Assembly (NCBI GenBank): GCA_016721005.1
Contig: JADKJM010000010.1
Location: 1-28,369, forward strand
DNA length: 28,369 nucleotides
Reading direction: 5' to 3'
Source: Flavobacteriales bacterium
Lineage (GTDB): Bacteria; Bacteroidota; Bacteroidia; Flavobacteriales_F; PHOS-HE28
Part shown: one piece after another, positions 15,919 through 23,988 of the stretch
Layout of the letters: each line of letters opens with the position of its first letter
Numbering within the stretch: the first letter of the stretch is position 1
The notes under the pieces: model-generated
What the model was told of the DNA's origin: nothing
Seen by the model: only the letters and a program-made list of their open reading frames with translations
The model's database searches: none
Made by a program: the position numbers and the translations under genes

Positions 15919-16664
15919 GCTCTGGTCGCGATCACCAAGTAGACGTGTACGTCGTAATTCCGCTTTGCTCGCGATGACGCGCTGAAGAACGCGTGACCAC
16001 AACCCGGTCGCATCCGGTCGTGCAGTTCCACCGCGAAGGTGTGTACGCGATCCATCCAGCCGAGGTCAGCAGCCTCGAAGAGTTCCTTCTCGGCACCTTC
16101 GATGTCCAGCTTCAGGAGATCCACGCGTTGCAGGTCGAAGCGACTCAGCAACGTGGTCATGGAGAGTGCAACCACCCCTTCCTCATCACCTTGCAGCGAC
16201 CTGATGTGATACGCGGATGGGTTGAGTCCTTCGCGCTGGAATCCGATGCGGCCATCGGTTGGTGCGATCGCGGCATGCACGAGTTCAACTCCGCTTAGGC
16301 CCTTGGTGTTGAGTTGAAGCAATTCGAAGTTCTCCGCGTCGGGTTCCACGGCGATGATGCGCGCGTTCGGATAACGACGCTTGAACCACAACGTGGCCAG
16401 CCCGATGTTGGCACCGATGTCCAGGATCACCGACGGCGAAGTAGATAGCGGAAAGGCATAGCCGCCGCCCATCACCACTTCATCGAAGATCGCCAGATCA
16501 CTGCTTCCGGTTCGCACCGTGACCGGACCTGCCAGATCGCGATGCCGGATCGTGGCGCGATGCCCGGGACCGCGCTGCTTCAGCCAAAGGACCCGGAGAC
16601 CGAGCAACGGTCCGAGGCGGAGGATGTGTTCCACCAGATGTCCGAAGGCCTTTGCGATGCGCAT
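15915..16664 (-). CDS. FkbM-family SAM-dependent methyltransferase
   Basis: 249 residues from the ATG at 16664 (MRIAKAFGHLVEHILRL); the open frame continues upstream to 16871 but would run into the frr coding region. The SAM-binding motif reads VILDIGANIGLATLWFKRR, the acidic loop IIAVEPDAENFELLQLN, and the family signature VDLLKLDIEGAEKELFE is present, all typical of FkbM methyltransferases, which often modify sugars, lipids or natural products; substrate unknown. It lies between pyrH and frr on the opposite strand; its stop codon overlaps the pyrH stop by two or three bases (15915-15917), and it is divergent from frr. Confidence 0.88.
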   Translation of the reverse strand: MRIAKAFGHLVEHILRLGPLLGLRVLWLKQRGPGHRATIRHRDLAGPVTVRTGSSDLAIFDEVVMGGGYAFPLSTSPSVILDIGANIGLATLWFKRRYPNARIIAVEPDAENFELLQLNTKGLSGVELVHAAIAPTDGRIGFQREGLNPSAYHIRSLQGDEEGVVALSMTTLLSRFDLQRVDLLKLDIEGAEKELFEAADLGWMDRVHTFAVELHDRMRPGCGHAFFSASSRAKRNYDVHVYLVIATRA

Positions 16665-16724
16665 GGTAGGAGGGCGCCGAAGGTACTTGCACCAAAAGCC
16701 GCGCGGCGGTCCGATGTGGGTGGC

Positions 16725-16732
16725 TATTTTTG
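16725..16732 (+). promoter_or_regulatory. -7 promoter element candidate for frr
   Basis: TATTTTTG exactly matches the Bacteroidota -7 consensus TAnnTTTG and lies 26 bases before the frr ATG. No TTTG was found 19-21 bases upstream, so only half of the promoter is supported. Confidence 0.45.
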
Positions 16733-16758
16733 GCATCCACTTTCCAAGACCATTCCCC

Positions 16759-17319
16759 ATGACCGATACCGCAGCCACCATTTCGCAGTGCGAAGAGCAC
16801 ATGCACAAGGCCGTTGAGCACCTCGACAACGAATTGACGAAAGTGCGCGCTGGTGCAGCCAATCCCGCCATGCTCGAGGGCGTGCGCGTGGATCACTACG
16901 GCCAGATGGTGCCGCTTACGCAAGTGTCGAGCATCAACACGGGCGATGCGCGTACGCTCTTCGTGAAGCCGTGGGAGAAGAAGATGATCGACCCGATCGA
17001 GAAGGCGATCATCGGAGCGAACCTCGGCTTCAACCCGAGCAACAATGGCGAGAGCGTGATCATCCACGTGCCGATGCTCACAGAGGAACGTCGGAAGTCC
17101 TTGGTGAAGACCGCGCACGCCGAGGCCGAGCACGCCAAGGTGGGGATCCGCAGCAGTCGCCAGAAAGCGATGGACGCGATCAAGTCCGCGAAGAAGGATG
17201 GCTTACCGGAGGATCACGCCAAGGACCTGGAAGGGCAAGTGGAGAAACTCACCGGCACGTACAACAAGAAGGTGGAGGACCTCCTTGGGTTGAAGGAGAA
17301 GGATATCATGAAAGTCTAA
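16759..17319 (+). CDS. frr: Ribosome recycling factor
   Basis: 186 residues from the ATG at 16759; the open frame extends upstream but that part is antisense to the FkbM gene. RRF signatures: VEHLDNELTKVRAGAANPAM (domain I start, slightly varied), VDHYGQMVPLTQVSSINTGD, ARTLFVKPWEKKMIDPIEKA, GLNPSNNGE-type GFNPSNNGESVIIHVPMLTE, EERRKSLVKTAHAEAEHAKV and IRSSRQKAMDAIKSAKKDG. RRF with EF-G splits post-termination ribosomes. It is usually next to pyrH; here one gene on the other strand separates them. Confidence 0.97.
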   Translation: MTDTAATISQCEEHMHKAVEHLDNELTKVRAGAANPAMLEGVRVDHYGQMVPLTQVSSINTGDARTLFVKPWEKKMIDPIEKAIIGANLGFNPSNNGESVIIHVPMLTEERRKSLVKTAHAEAEHAKVGIRSSRQKAMDAIKSAKKDGLPEDHAKDLEGQVEKLTGTYNKKVEDLLGLKEKDIMKV

Positions 17320-17343
17320 GGCGCGGAGCGCCGCACGGTTGTC

Positions 17344-17364
17344 ACTCCGGGCTTGACCCGGAGT
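17344..17364. terminator. Perfect hairpin between convergent frr and radical SAM gene
   Basis: ACTCCGGG (17344-17351), loop CTTGA, CCCGGAGT (17357-17364): an 8-bp perfect stem in the 56-base gap between two convergent genes. It probably acts as a bidirectional terminator. Its core is the inverted copy of the rpsB-tsf palindrome at 4783-4803, so it is also a member of a dispersed repeat family. Confidence 0.65.
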
Positions 17365-17375
17365 CGCGCGAGGCC

Positions 17376-18398
17376 TCAAGCCCAAACAGGCGAACCCTCG
17401 CTACAATTCCTGCACATCTCGATGCTGCTGCGCGCGTGCAGCAACGACCGACGGAAATCATTGTACGCATCGCTTTTCCACAGCTCGCTGAAGCTGTGTG
17501 TGCGCAGATCACCGAGCACATGGTGCGCGTCCTTGTCGAAGCAGCACGGAACCACTTTGCCATCCCATGTGATCACGCAGCTGTGCCACATCTTCCAGCA
17601 GTCGTCCTCCAACTTGTTCTTCACCTCCCACGTGCCGTTCGCTGTTCGGCGATAACGGGCGTACTTGTCCAGCGTGGGGATCAATGGGTGATCATCCTTC
17701 GGCTCGTAGATCTGCGCGGTCTTCAGCCAGATGTCGTCCACACCGATGCGCTTGGCCAGTGCGCGCGCTTCGGGGATCTGGTGTTCGTTCGGTTTCACCA
17801 CCAGGAACTGGAAGACCACGTGCGGCGTGAGGCTCTTCAGCTTCTTCTTCCACTTCACGATCCGTTCCGCGCCTTCGATCACCTTGGCCAATTCGCCTTC
17901 GCGTCGATAGGCGGAATACGTTTCCTGATCGGTGCCATCCAGTGAGATGATGAGCCGGGACAACCCACTGCGCACCGTTGCTTCGGCCTTTTCTTCGGTG
18001 AGGAAGTGCGCGTTCGTGCTGGTGTTGGTGTACAATCCTTTCGCGTGAGCGATCCCCACCATGTCCAGAAAGCCGGGGTTGATGTACGGCTCGCCTTGGA
18101 AGTAGAAGGTGAGCGCCCAGAGATCAGGGCCGAGTTCATCCATCACACGTTCGAAGAGATCGGTCTTCAGATTCCCGGTCGGGCGCGTGAAACTCCGCAA
18201 GCCGCTGGGGCACTCCGGACAGCGCAGGTTGCAGGCCGTGGTGGGTTCGAAGCTGATACTGAAGGGTAGTCCGCCGATGCGTGGATCCTTCGTTCGTTTC
18301 GCGCGCTGGTAGCTCGTCCACAAACCCGCCGCGTTGCGCAACCGCCGGGGTGTGGTCTTGCGGGACCACTCGATGGCGTCACGGGTGCGCGCGAACAT
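17376..18398 (-). CDS. Radical SAM protein with SPASM domain
   Basis: 340 residues. FEPTTACNLRCPECPSG carries the CxxxCxxC iron-sulfur motif at Cys 56, 60 and 63. FYFQGEPYINPGF is the GGEP-like SAM-contact region, with FQ in place of GG. IISLDGTDQETYSAYR is the usual barrel strand in SPASM proteins. The C-terminus has CWKMWHSCVITWDGKVVPCC and MCRNC (Cys 329, 332), which would bind auxiliary clusters. Proteins of this form activate or modify peptides, or act on aminosugars, nucleosides or lipids; nothing nearby (no small precursor peptide found) fixes the substrate. Convergent with frr and divergent from the DUF5686 gene. Confidence 0.88.
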   Translation of the reverse strand: MFARTRDAIEWSRKTTPRRLRNAAGLWTSYQRAKRTKDPRIGGLPFSISFEPTTACNLRCPECPSGLRSFTRPTGNLKTDLFERVMDELGPDLWALTFYFQGEPYINPGFLDMVGIAHAKGLYTNTSTNAHFLTEEKAEATVRSGLSRLIISLDGTDQETYSAYRREGELAKVIEGAERIVKWKKKLKSLTPHVVFQFLVVKPNEHQIPEARALAKRIGVDDIWLKTAQIYEPKDDHPLIPTLDKYARYRRTANGTWEVKNKLEDDCWKMWHSCVITWDGKVVPCCFDKDAHHVLGDLRTHSFSELWKSDAYNDFRRSLLHARSSIEMCRNCSEGSPVWA

Positions 18399-18410
18399 GG
18401 CGGCAAGGTA

Positions 18411-18556
18411 GGAGCGTAGGAGCAGGAGCAGTTGGCAGGGGCAGGAGCAAACGTTCGTGGCTTCGAGCGGGTCGTTGCGGCTTCGTCAACAAAAGGGAAC
18501 TTGCTACCTACCTGGATCCATCACTTGCTCCTGCTCCTGCCTCCTGCCCCTTGAGT
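18411..18556. repeat. Imperfect GCAGGAGCA inverted repeat in divergent promoter region
   Basis: Left part 18411-18453 holds AGGAGCAGGAGCAG and GGCAGGGGCAGGAGCAA; right part 18523-18553 holds the complement TTGCTCCTGCTCCTGCC and TCCTGCCCCTT. The arms are separated by about 70 bases. Purine-rich on one side, pyrimidine-rich on the other. It lies between the divergent radical SAM and DUF5686 genes and could form a cruciform or be an interspersed repeat. Confidence 0.5.
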
Positions 18557-18593
18557 ATGGAGCCTGTTACTTTCGGCACCCTCCGTGCGTCCG

Positions 18594-21044
18594 ATGGACG
18601 TTGCCCCTCGCATGCGTTGCTTCTATCTACTCCTTCTTACACTCGCTTTCGGATCGTTCACGAAGCTGCACGGCCAGGTGACCGTACACGGTCGGGTGGT
18701 GGATGACCGCACACTGGAACCACTGGCCTTCGTGCATGTGCTGCCGGTGGATGCGCGCCAAGGAACGACCACGGACATCGATGGTCGGTTCGCCATTTCG
18801 CTAGGAGCCCTGCCCATGCGGCTGGGATTCAGTTATGTGGGGTACGAGGCGTTGCAGGTTGAAGTGGAGGATGCGAACGCAGGGATCATCCGGATGCACC
18901 GCGCGCAGTTCGAGTTGAAGGAAGTTCGGATCCTTCCCGGGGAGAATCCCGCGCATCGGATCATTGATCGGGTGTACGCGAACCGGAAGCTGAACGACAG
19001 CATGCGCGAGCGATCGCATCGCTACACCAGCTATGGCAAGACCGTGTTCACCGCGGCCATGGACAGCGCGTTGCTGAGCGATCCGGCGCGCCTCGCAGCA
19101 TTGGACAGCAGCGACAAGGAAGCGGTCGACTTCTTCGACAAGCAGCACTTGTTGTTGATCGAAAGCGCCACGCGCAAGAGCTTCATTCCACCGGCAGCGG
19201 AGAAGGAGGAAGTACTGGCCATGCGCGTGAGCGGACTGAAGGATCCCACGCTACTGGCATTGGCGGCGAGCACGAAGACCTTCAGTATCTATTCACCGCA
19301 GATCACGATCAATGAAAAGAGCTTCCTCGGACCGATCGGCCCGAACAGCACGGACCGTTACCTGTTCATCGTGGAGGACACGCTATACCAGGGTCGCGAT
19401 TCGGTGTATGTGATCAGCTACCGGCCACGACATGGACGCAAGTTCGATGCGCTCAAGGGTGTGCTTTGGGTGAACACCAACGGCTACGCGATCCAACACG
19501 TGATCGCCGAACCCAACGAACGCGACAAAGGCACGAACATCAAACTGCAACAGCAGTTCGAACGCGTGTCGGGCGTGTGGTTCCCCGTGCAACTGAACAC
19601 CTTCCTCTTTTTCGATTTCATCCAGGTGAACACGTTCAAGATGATGGGCATCGGGCGCATCTACCTGAAGGACATCGAGGTGGATGTGCCCATAGCTAGG
19701 AAGGAGGTTCGAGGGCCGGAACTGGTGATGGATCGGCTTGCGGCCCGGCGTGATGAGGCGTTCTGGAATGGCCTTCGTGTGGATTCGCTTCAAACCAAGG
19801 AGTTGCGCACCTACCACACCATCGATAGCATCAGCGAAGCTGAACACTTGGAGACCAAATTGAAATGGTTCGAGCGGCTTACCACTGGTCGCTTACCCAT
19901 TGGTCCGTTCGATCTGCGACTGGACCGCATCATGCGGTACAATGGGTACGAAGGCCTTCGCTTGGGTGCGGGCATCAACACCAACGACAAGTTCACGCGC
20001 TACGCGTCGATCGGTGGATACTACGCGTACGGCTTCGTGGATGAAGCCTCCAAGTTCGGCGGGGAGCTGGTGCTGAAACCGAAGCCGGGCATAGGTCCGG
20101 AGTTGAAGGGTTTCTATGAATACGATGTGGTGGAAAGTGGTGGCGTGGCCTTCCCCGGTGTGCGCAGTTCCATGACCAGCACGGAGAGCTATCGGTGGCT
20201 GTATGTGGACCGTATGGATCAGGTGGAACGCTTCGGCGCTGAACTCTCGTGGCGCATGGGCAGTTCCACGCGGGTGTGGTTGGCATCCGAACGCAACGAA
20301 CGCGTGAACCTCATTGGTTACCAGCACGCCGAACCTGTGGCAGAGGGTGTCACCGTGCTCAGCGATCGAACGCTGCTCGGGACGGTGTCGCTTGGATTCC
20401 GATTCGCGTGGCGGGAACAATTGGTCCGGCTTCCGGATCGGCAATATGCGCTCCCGAGCAAATGGCCGGTGCTCCACGTACAGGTGATAAACGCGGTGAA
20501 GGGGTTGTTCGAGGGCGAACGGGATCTCTGGCGTGTGGATGCCATGGTCGAGAAGACGTTCCGGGTGCGCATGTTGGGTGTTTTGGGCGTGCGCATACTT
20601 GGAGGTATCGCGGATGACACGTCACCCTATACCTACCTATACAACCTGCGCGGATCGAATGATCGCAGGACCCCGATCGCGACGCAGAACACGTTCGAGA
20701 CCATGCGCCCGAACGAGTTCCTGGCGGACCGGTACGCCAGTGTTCACCTCCGACACAGCTTCGGGAAGTTGCTCTTCGAAGGGAAGTGGTTCAAACCCGT
20801 ACCGGTGATCGTGATGAACGCCGCTTGGGGGTCGCTGGCCCATCCCGAACGCCATCGCGGGTATGCCTTCACCCCCCTCACCGATGGGTTCTATGAGGGT
20901 GGGGTCCAGATCGACAATGTCCTGCGCATGGGCTTCACCGGGTTCGGTGTCGGGGCCTTCTACCGCATGGGGCCGAACAGCTTGCCGGACCCTGCGGACA
21001 ACCTCGCGGTGAAGGCGACGATCGGGCTGGTGTTGGGGAATTAG
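18594..21044 (+). CDS. DUF5686 / carboxypeptidase-like regulatory domain outer-membrane protein
   Basis: 816 residues from the ATG at 18594 (a GTG at 18585 and an ATG at 18612 are also possible). A signal peptide is visible (CFYLLLLTLAFGSFTKLHGQ). It is followed by a carboxypeptidase-D regulatory-like beta sandwich (VHGRVVDDRTLEPLAFVHVL, TTTDIDGRFAISL, FSYVGYEALQVEV), as in TonB-linked and related outer-membrane proteins, then the long DUF5686 region (HRIIDRVYANRKLNDSMRER, YTSYGKTVF) and a beta-barrel-like C-terminal half ending in FYRMGPNSLPDPADNLAVK and IGLVLGN. Length 800-850 is usual for the family. Function is unknown; surface localisation is likely. TACTTTCG at 18568-18575 could be a -7 box with a very short leader. 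Confidence 0.82.
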   Translation: MDVAPRMRCFYLLLLTLAFGSFTKLHGQVTVHGRVVDDRTLEPLAFVHVLPVDARQGTTTDIDGRFAISLGALPMRLGFSYVGYEALQVEVEDANAGIIRMHRAQFELKEVRILPGENPAHRIIDRVYANRKLNDSMRERSHRYTSYGKTVFTAAMDSALLSDPARLAALDSSDKEAVDFFDKQHLLLIESATRKSFIPPAAEKEEVLAMRVSGLKDPTLLALAASTKTFSIYSPQITINEKSFLGPIGPNSTDRYLFIVEDTLYQGRDSVYVISYRPRHGRKFDALKGVLWVNTNGYAIQHVIAEPNERDKGTNIKLQQQFERVSGVWFPVQLNTFLFFDFIQVNTFKMMGIGRIYLKDIEVDVPIARKEVRGPELVMDRLAARRDEAFWNGLRVDSLQTKELRTYHTIDSISEAEHLETKLKWFERLTTGRLPIGPFDLRLDRIMRYNGYEGLRLGAGINTNDKFTRYASIGGYYAYGFVDEASKFGGELVLKPKPGIGPELKGFYEYDVVESGGVAFPGVRSSMTSTESYRWLYVDRMDQVERFGAELSWRMGSSTRVWLASERNERVNLIGYQHAEPVAEGVTVLSDRTLLGTVSLGFRFAWREQLVRLPDRQYALPSKWPVLHVQVINAVKGLFEGERDLWRVDAMVEKTFRVRMLGVLGVRILGGIADDTSPYTYLYNLRGSNDRRTPIATQNTFETMRPNEFLADRYASVHLRHSFGKLLFEGKWFKPVPVIVMNAAWGSLAHPERHRGYAFTPLTDGFYEGGVQIDNVLRMGFTGFGVGAFYRMGPNSLPDPADNLAVKATIGLVLGN

Positions 21045-21063
21045 CGCCGCCCTACTTGAACGA

Positions 21064-21474
21064 TCAGGCCTTCCTGCCTGTGCTTGTCATTCGGTCAAGC
21101 ATTGCAACAAGTCTAGTGTTCATGGCTTCTTGCTGTTCCATGTGCTTGTCAAAACGTTGAAAGACTTCCCGAACGAATTCCTCACTCACCACATGCTGGA
21201 CGAACTTGGCATTGGTCCCATTAGCCACCTGAGTACCATTCGCATGGTGGATGGTGAAAACTATGGGGTCAGGGCTTAGAAGGGAATCAACGGATACGTT
21301 GTGGAACTCGGCTAGCGAACGCAAGTGCTCGGTCGGCGGCATGTTGTGTCCTGTCTCATACCGCCCATACGTGGAAAGGTCAATATGAAGCATTTCAGCA
21401 AGATCCTCGCGCGGGGTACCGCTGATCTCGCGTAGGCGACGTAGTTTCTTTCCGAGGAGGACCTTGTCCAGCAT
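21064..21474 (-). CDS. XRE/HTH_3-family transcriptional regulator
   Basis: 136 residues from the ATG at 21474 (MLDKVLLGKKLRRLREISG); the open frame extends upstream but without recognisable sequence. Residues about 8-65 form a helix-turn-helix of the lambda-Cro/XRE type: GKKLRRLREISGTPREDLAE, MLHIDLSTYGRYETG, LRSLAEFHNVSVDSLL. The C-terminal part (VREVFQRFDKHMEQQEAMNT) is a likely coiled coil for dimerisation. It is divergent from the lipoprotein gene with a 115-base gap and may regulate it, and ends 19 bases from the DUF5686 gene in convergent orientation. Confidence 0.85.
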   Translation of the reverse strand: MLDKVLLGKKLRRLREISGTPREDLAEMLHIDLSTYGRYETGHNMPPTEHLRSLAEFHNVSVDSLLSPDPIVFTIHHANGTQVANGTNAKFVQHVVSEEFVREVFQRFDKHMEQQEAMNTRLVAMLDRMTSTGRKA

Positions 21475-21589
21475 GTGCGATGCTCGTTGAATGAAGGCGA
21501 ACCTATGCAAAGATCGCCGAAGAAATGCAGGGGATGCACAACGTATCCACTGGTGCGAGCCCAGTTTTGAGCACCAATCCAATTCGCTC

Positions 21590-22649
21590 ATGAAAGCCCG
21601 GACCAGCTCGTTGACCGCTTCTTGTCGCAATAACCTCCGATTGCCGCTGTACATACCAACTGCACTAGCTTTGAGTATCATGCTCTTGGCCTCAGGGTGT
21701 ACAAAGGAACCATCGAACGAGGCAGCCCAACCACTGGTTGCAGCGGTTATTGGTGAACGCTTTGTGCCTGATCCCGATCAAGTGGTCCCGCTTATTCAAG
21801 CAGCAAGGCACAGACGAGAGTTAATACAACTGGGGGTGAAGTCAGAAGGTGAGGACCGCCCATTGCAGGAATGCATATGGCTATCAGAGGCCTTGATGAA
21901 CAACGAGAAAGGGGGATGCCTCACGTTACGGAGACGATTGGATCACAGGAACGGTGGAATACTCGTTCCCAGTGTATGTGAAGTCGGATGGAAGCGTTTG
22001 GATTCATGAGCAGGATTTCTGGGACAGCTATAACGTTGCAATGGAGAGGATAACATTAGCTGTTGGCAGTGGAAGGGTTTACATGCTTGACCATGAATTC
22101 GTCTCAATTGAGAATGGCCTTGCGAGTATGGTGATTGAATGGAGCGATAAGGATCCGGTAGATGGAATTGCTGGCCCATACAATCCTCCTAATAGCGGTT
22201 GCCAGAATGTTCAGGTGGCGGCGAGCATGTTGACACGGTTGCTCAAATGGACTTATCACGCTGAACTGCCTCTAGCACCCGCATACATCACGACGATCTA
22301 TCCACCGAGCGGGATTTGGATCCACGTGTTTCCAAATGATAGTGCAGACCCGAATTCTTTTGGTATAGTGGGTTACTACGGCACGTGCGAAACACCTTAT
22401 GGAGACGGGCTGCTCTATAACTCGGTACTGCCGGCAACAGCCTTGTGCTTTCCGGATATGTGGAATAGGTTTCAGGTCTTCAGAGAGATAATCAAGGAGC
22501 ATATCTTCCTAGAGGAACCGTACATGATTACGAAGGAGTATGTCGATGTGTCCACTTATCAGGTAGGTCAGATCCCGATTGGCAATTACCCCACTGGTTC
22601 TGTGAATCATGTGTATCACTTCAAGGTGGGTCTGTTGGTGCCTGGCTGA
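21590..22649 (+). CDS. Putative lipoprotein, frameshifted at a G homopolymer
   Basis: Starts MKARTSSLTASCRNNLRLPL with a hydrophobic stretch (ALALSIMLLASGC) whose lipobox L-A-S-G-C predicts lipid attachment at the Cys. The frame breaks at GGGGG (21911-21915): with four Gs it reads NNEKGDASRYGDDWITGTVE and continues into YSFPVYVKSDGSVWIHEQDF, RLLKWTYHAELPLAPAYITT, VGYYGTCETPYGDGLLYNSV, ending PIGNYPTGSVNHVYHFKVGL at 22649. Restored length about 352. No family was recognised. Without correction the first part would end at 22009. The next gene starts on the last base of its stop, so they form an operon. Composition is more AT-rich than the core genes. Confidence 0.65.
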
Positions 22650-23923
22650 TGAAAATCTGGTGCATGATGGGTTTCCGAAGATGGGCATCCTTAGCGACGA
22701 GTCTACTGGTTGGGACGTTCGTCAACTGTAATGGTGCTACTTGTCGCACTGTTCAATCCGGAGCGTGGAACGAACCTTCCAACTGGGACTGCGGATGTCT
22801 ATTGCTGACGTGTGACACCTTGGAAGTTCTGCATCAAATGACCGGGGATGATGTCGATCTCGGATCATCAGTGATCGTGTTCACAGCGACCGGTAGCCTT
22901 GTTGTTGGTGGTTCATCCGTTTTCCAAATGACCTCCACGAAGGTGATCATAGAAGGTTTCTTGGAGGCAGAGGAGGTGGTGTTCAATACGGTGGATTCTA
23001 TTCTGGTCACTGGTAACATCAACTGCGAGAGGATCTTCTTCAACAATGGATCCCTAAGAAACACAGGAATGATCACGGCGTCTGAGTTCTGCGGGCTGTC
23101 GTGGTTCCCCTTTCCATTCAACCATGCGCACGTGAACGATGGTGAGTTCATATGTGGAGGCCTTTCTGCCTACGCTGTGTTGGTGAACACAGGTAACTTG
23201 ATGAGCGGATACGGGAACTTCACGGTTTTCTCAACAACCGGTTTCGCGACTTTTGATGGTAGGTTGTTCGTTCAAAGCCTGTTGGGTGTTGGTGAGGAGG
23301 GCTCCCTTTTCGTCTCGGACACACTCCAGATCGTTCAGCACTTCGAGGATTATGGTTTTGTACAGTGCGGACACTTCGTCAATGGGTGGTCGATGGGCAC
23401 CGCACAATCGCAAGTTTTCGCAGGTGGCTTACTTCAATGTCATGACTTCATCAATCAGACGAATGGCTTTGTCAATGGGCCAGGCACGATCTGTATCTCG
23501 GGCCATTCCGAGAATCACGGGGTGCTGAACGGCCCTATCAATATTTGCGATATCAGCTTGGATGTGGTGGTAGCCCCCTACCTCGACGTGAATGATGGGG
23601 GTTTCACGCTGCCCGTGTATCACTGTGCGAATGACCCTTGCGCTACAGTAGGCATTGCCGAGACCGAGCATACTTCAGGACCGCTCCTTTACCCATCACC
23701 CACATCGGGATCCTTCACCATAGCCATGGCAGGCTTCGTGAACGCACGGATGGTTCAGGTGATCGATGCGGTCGGTCGAACTCGCAGGCTCATTCAGGGG
23801 CCATTCCCTGACCAACTGGTGGTGGATCGAGGAGACCTGGGATCCGGGGTATACCTCATTGCGATCCATGTGCTGGGTAAGGAGGCGCCGACCTTCTCAC
23901 GAGTTGTCCTTGCGGTCGACTGA
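22649..23923 (+). CDS. Secreted repeat protein with T9SS type A sorting domain
   Basis: 424 residues. A likely signal peptide (RRWASLATSLLVGTFVNCNG) is followed by SGAWNEPSNWDCG, a pattern common at the start of Bacteroidota secreted beta-solenoid proteins. The body alternates short polar turns and beta strands (IIEGFLEAEEVVFNTVDSIL, LRNTGMITASEFCG, VFAGGLLQCHDFINQTNGFV, HGVLNGPINICDISLDVVV), consistent with a right-handed beta-helix. The last 75 residues are a T9SS type A sorting domain (LLYPSPTSGSFTIAMAGF, DAVGRTRRLIQG, LGSGVYLIAIHVLG). Its ATG overlaps the stop of the lipoprotein gene (TGATG). No catalytic motif was seen; adhesion is a guess. Confidence 0.78.
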   Translation: MKIWCMMGFRRWASLATSLLVGTFVNCNGATCRTVQSGAWNEPSNWDCGCLLLTCDTLEVLHQMTGDDVDLGSSVIVFTATGSLVVGGSSVFQMTSTKVIIEGFLEAEEVVFNTVDSILVTGNINCERIFFNNGSLRNTGMITASEFCGLSWFPFPFNHAHVNDGEFICGGLSAYAVLVNTGNLMSGYGNFTVFSTTGFATFDGRLFVQSLLGVGEEGSLFVSDTLQIVQHFEDYGFVQCGHFVNGWSMGTAQSQVFAGGLLQCHDFINQTNGFVNGPGTICISGHSENHGVLNGPINICDISLDVVVAPYLDVNDGGFTLPVYHCANDPCATVGIAETEHTSGPLLYPSPTSGSFTIAMAGFVNARMVQVIDAVGRTRRLIQGPFPDQLVVDRGDLGSGVYLIAIHVLGKEAPTFSRVVLAVD

Positions 23924-23954
23924 GGGCTCAAGCGTAGTTCCCCTCCGCAATTCG

Positions 23955-23962
23955 CACCTTTG
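23955..23962 (+). promoter_or_regulatory. -7-like element before the RND exporter gene
   Basis: CACCTTTG differs from TAnnTTTG at one base and lies 26 bases before the ATG at 23989. No clear TTTG was found at the right upstream distance. It would drive the exporter-rfbA-prenyl synthase operon. Confidence 0.35.
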
Positions 23963-23988
23963 GGGCTTCGCTTTTTCAGCGATGGAGC

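Noticed and set aside
16971..17945. 324-residue plus-strand open frame
   Set aside because: Out of frame with frr in its first part and antisense to the radical SAM gene in the rest.
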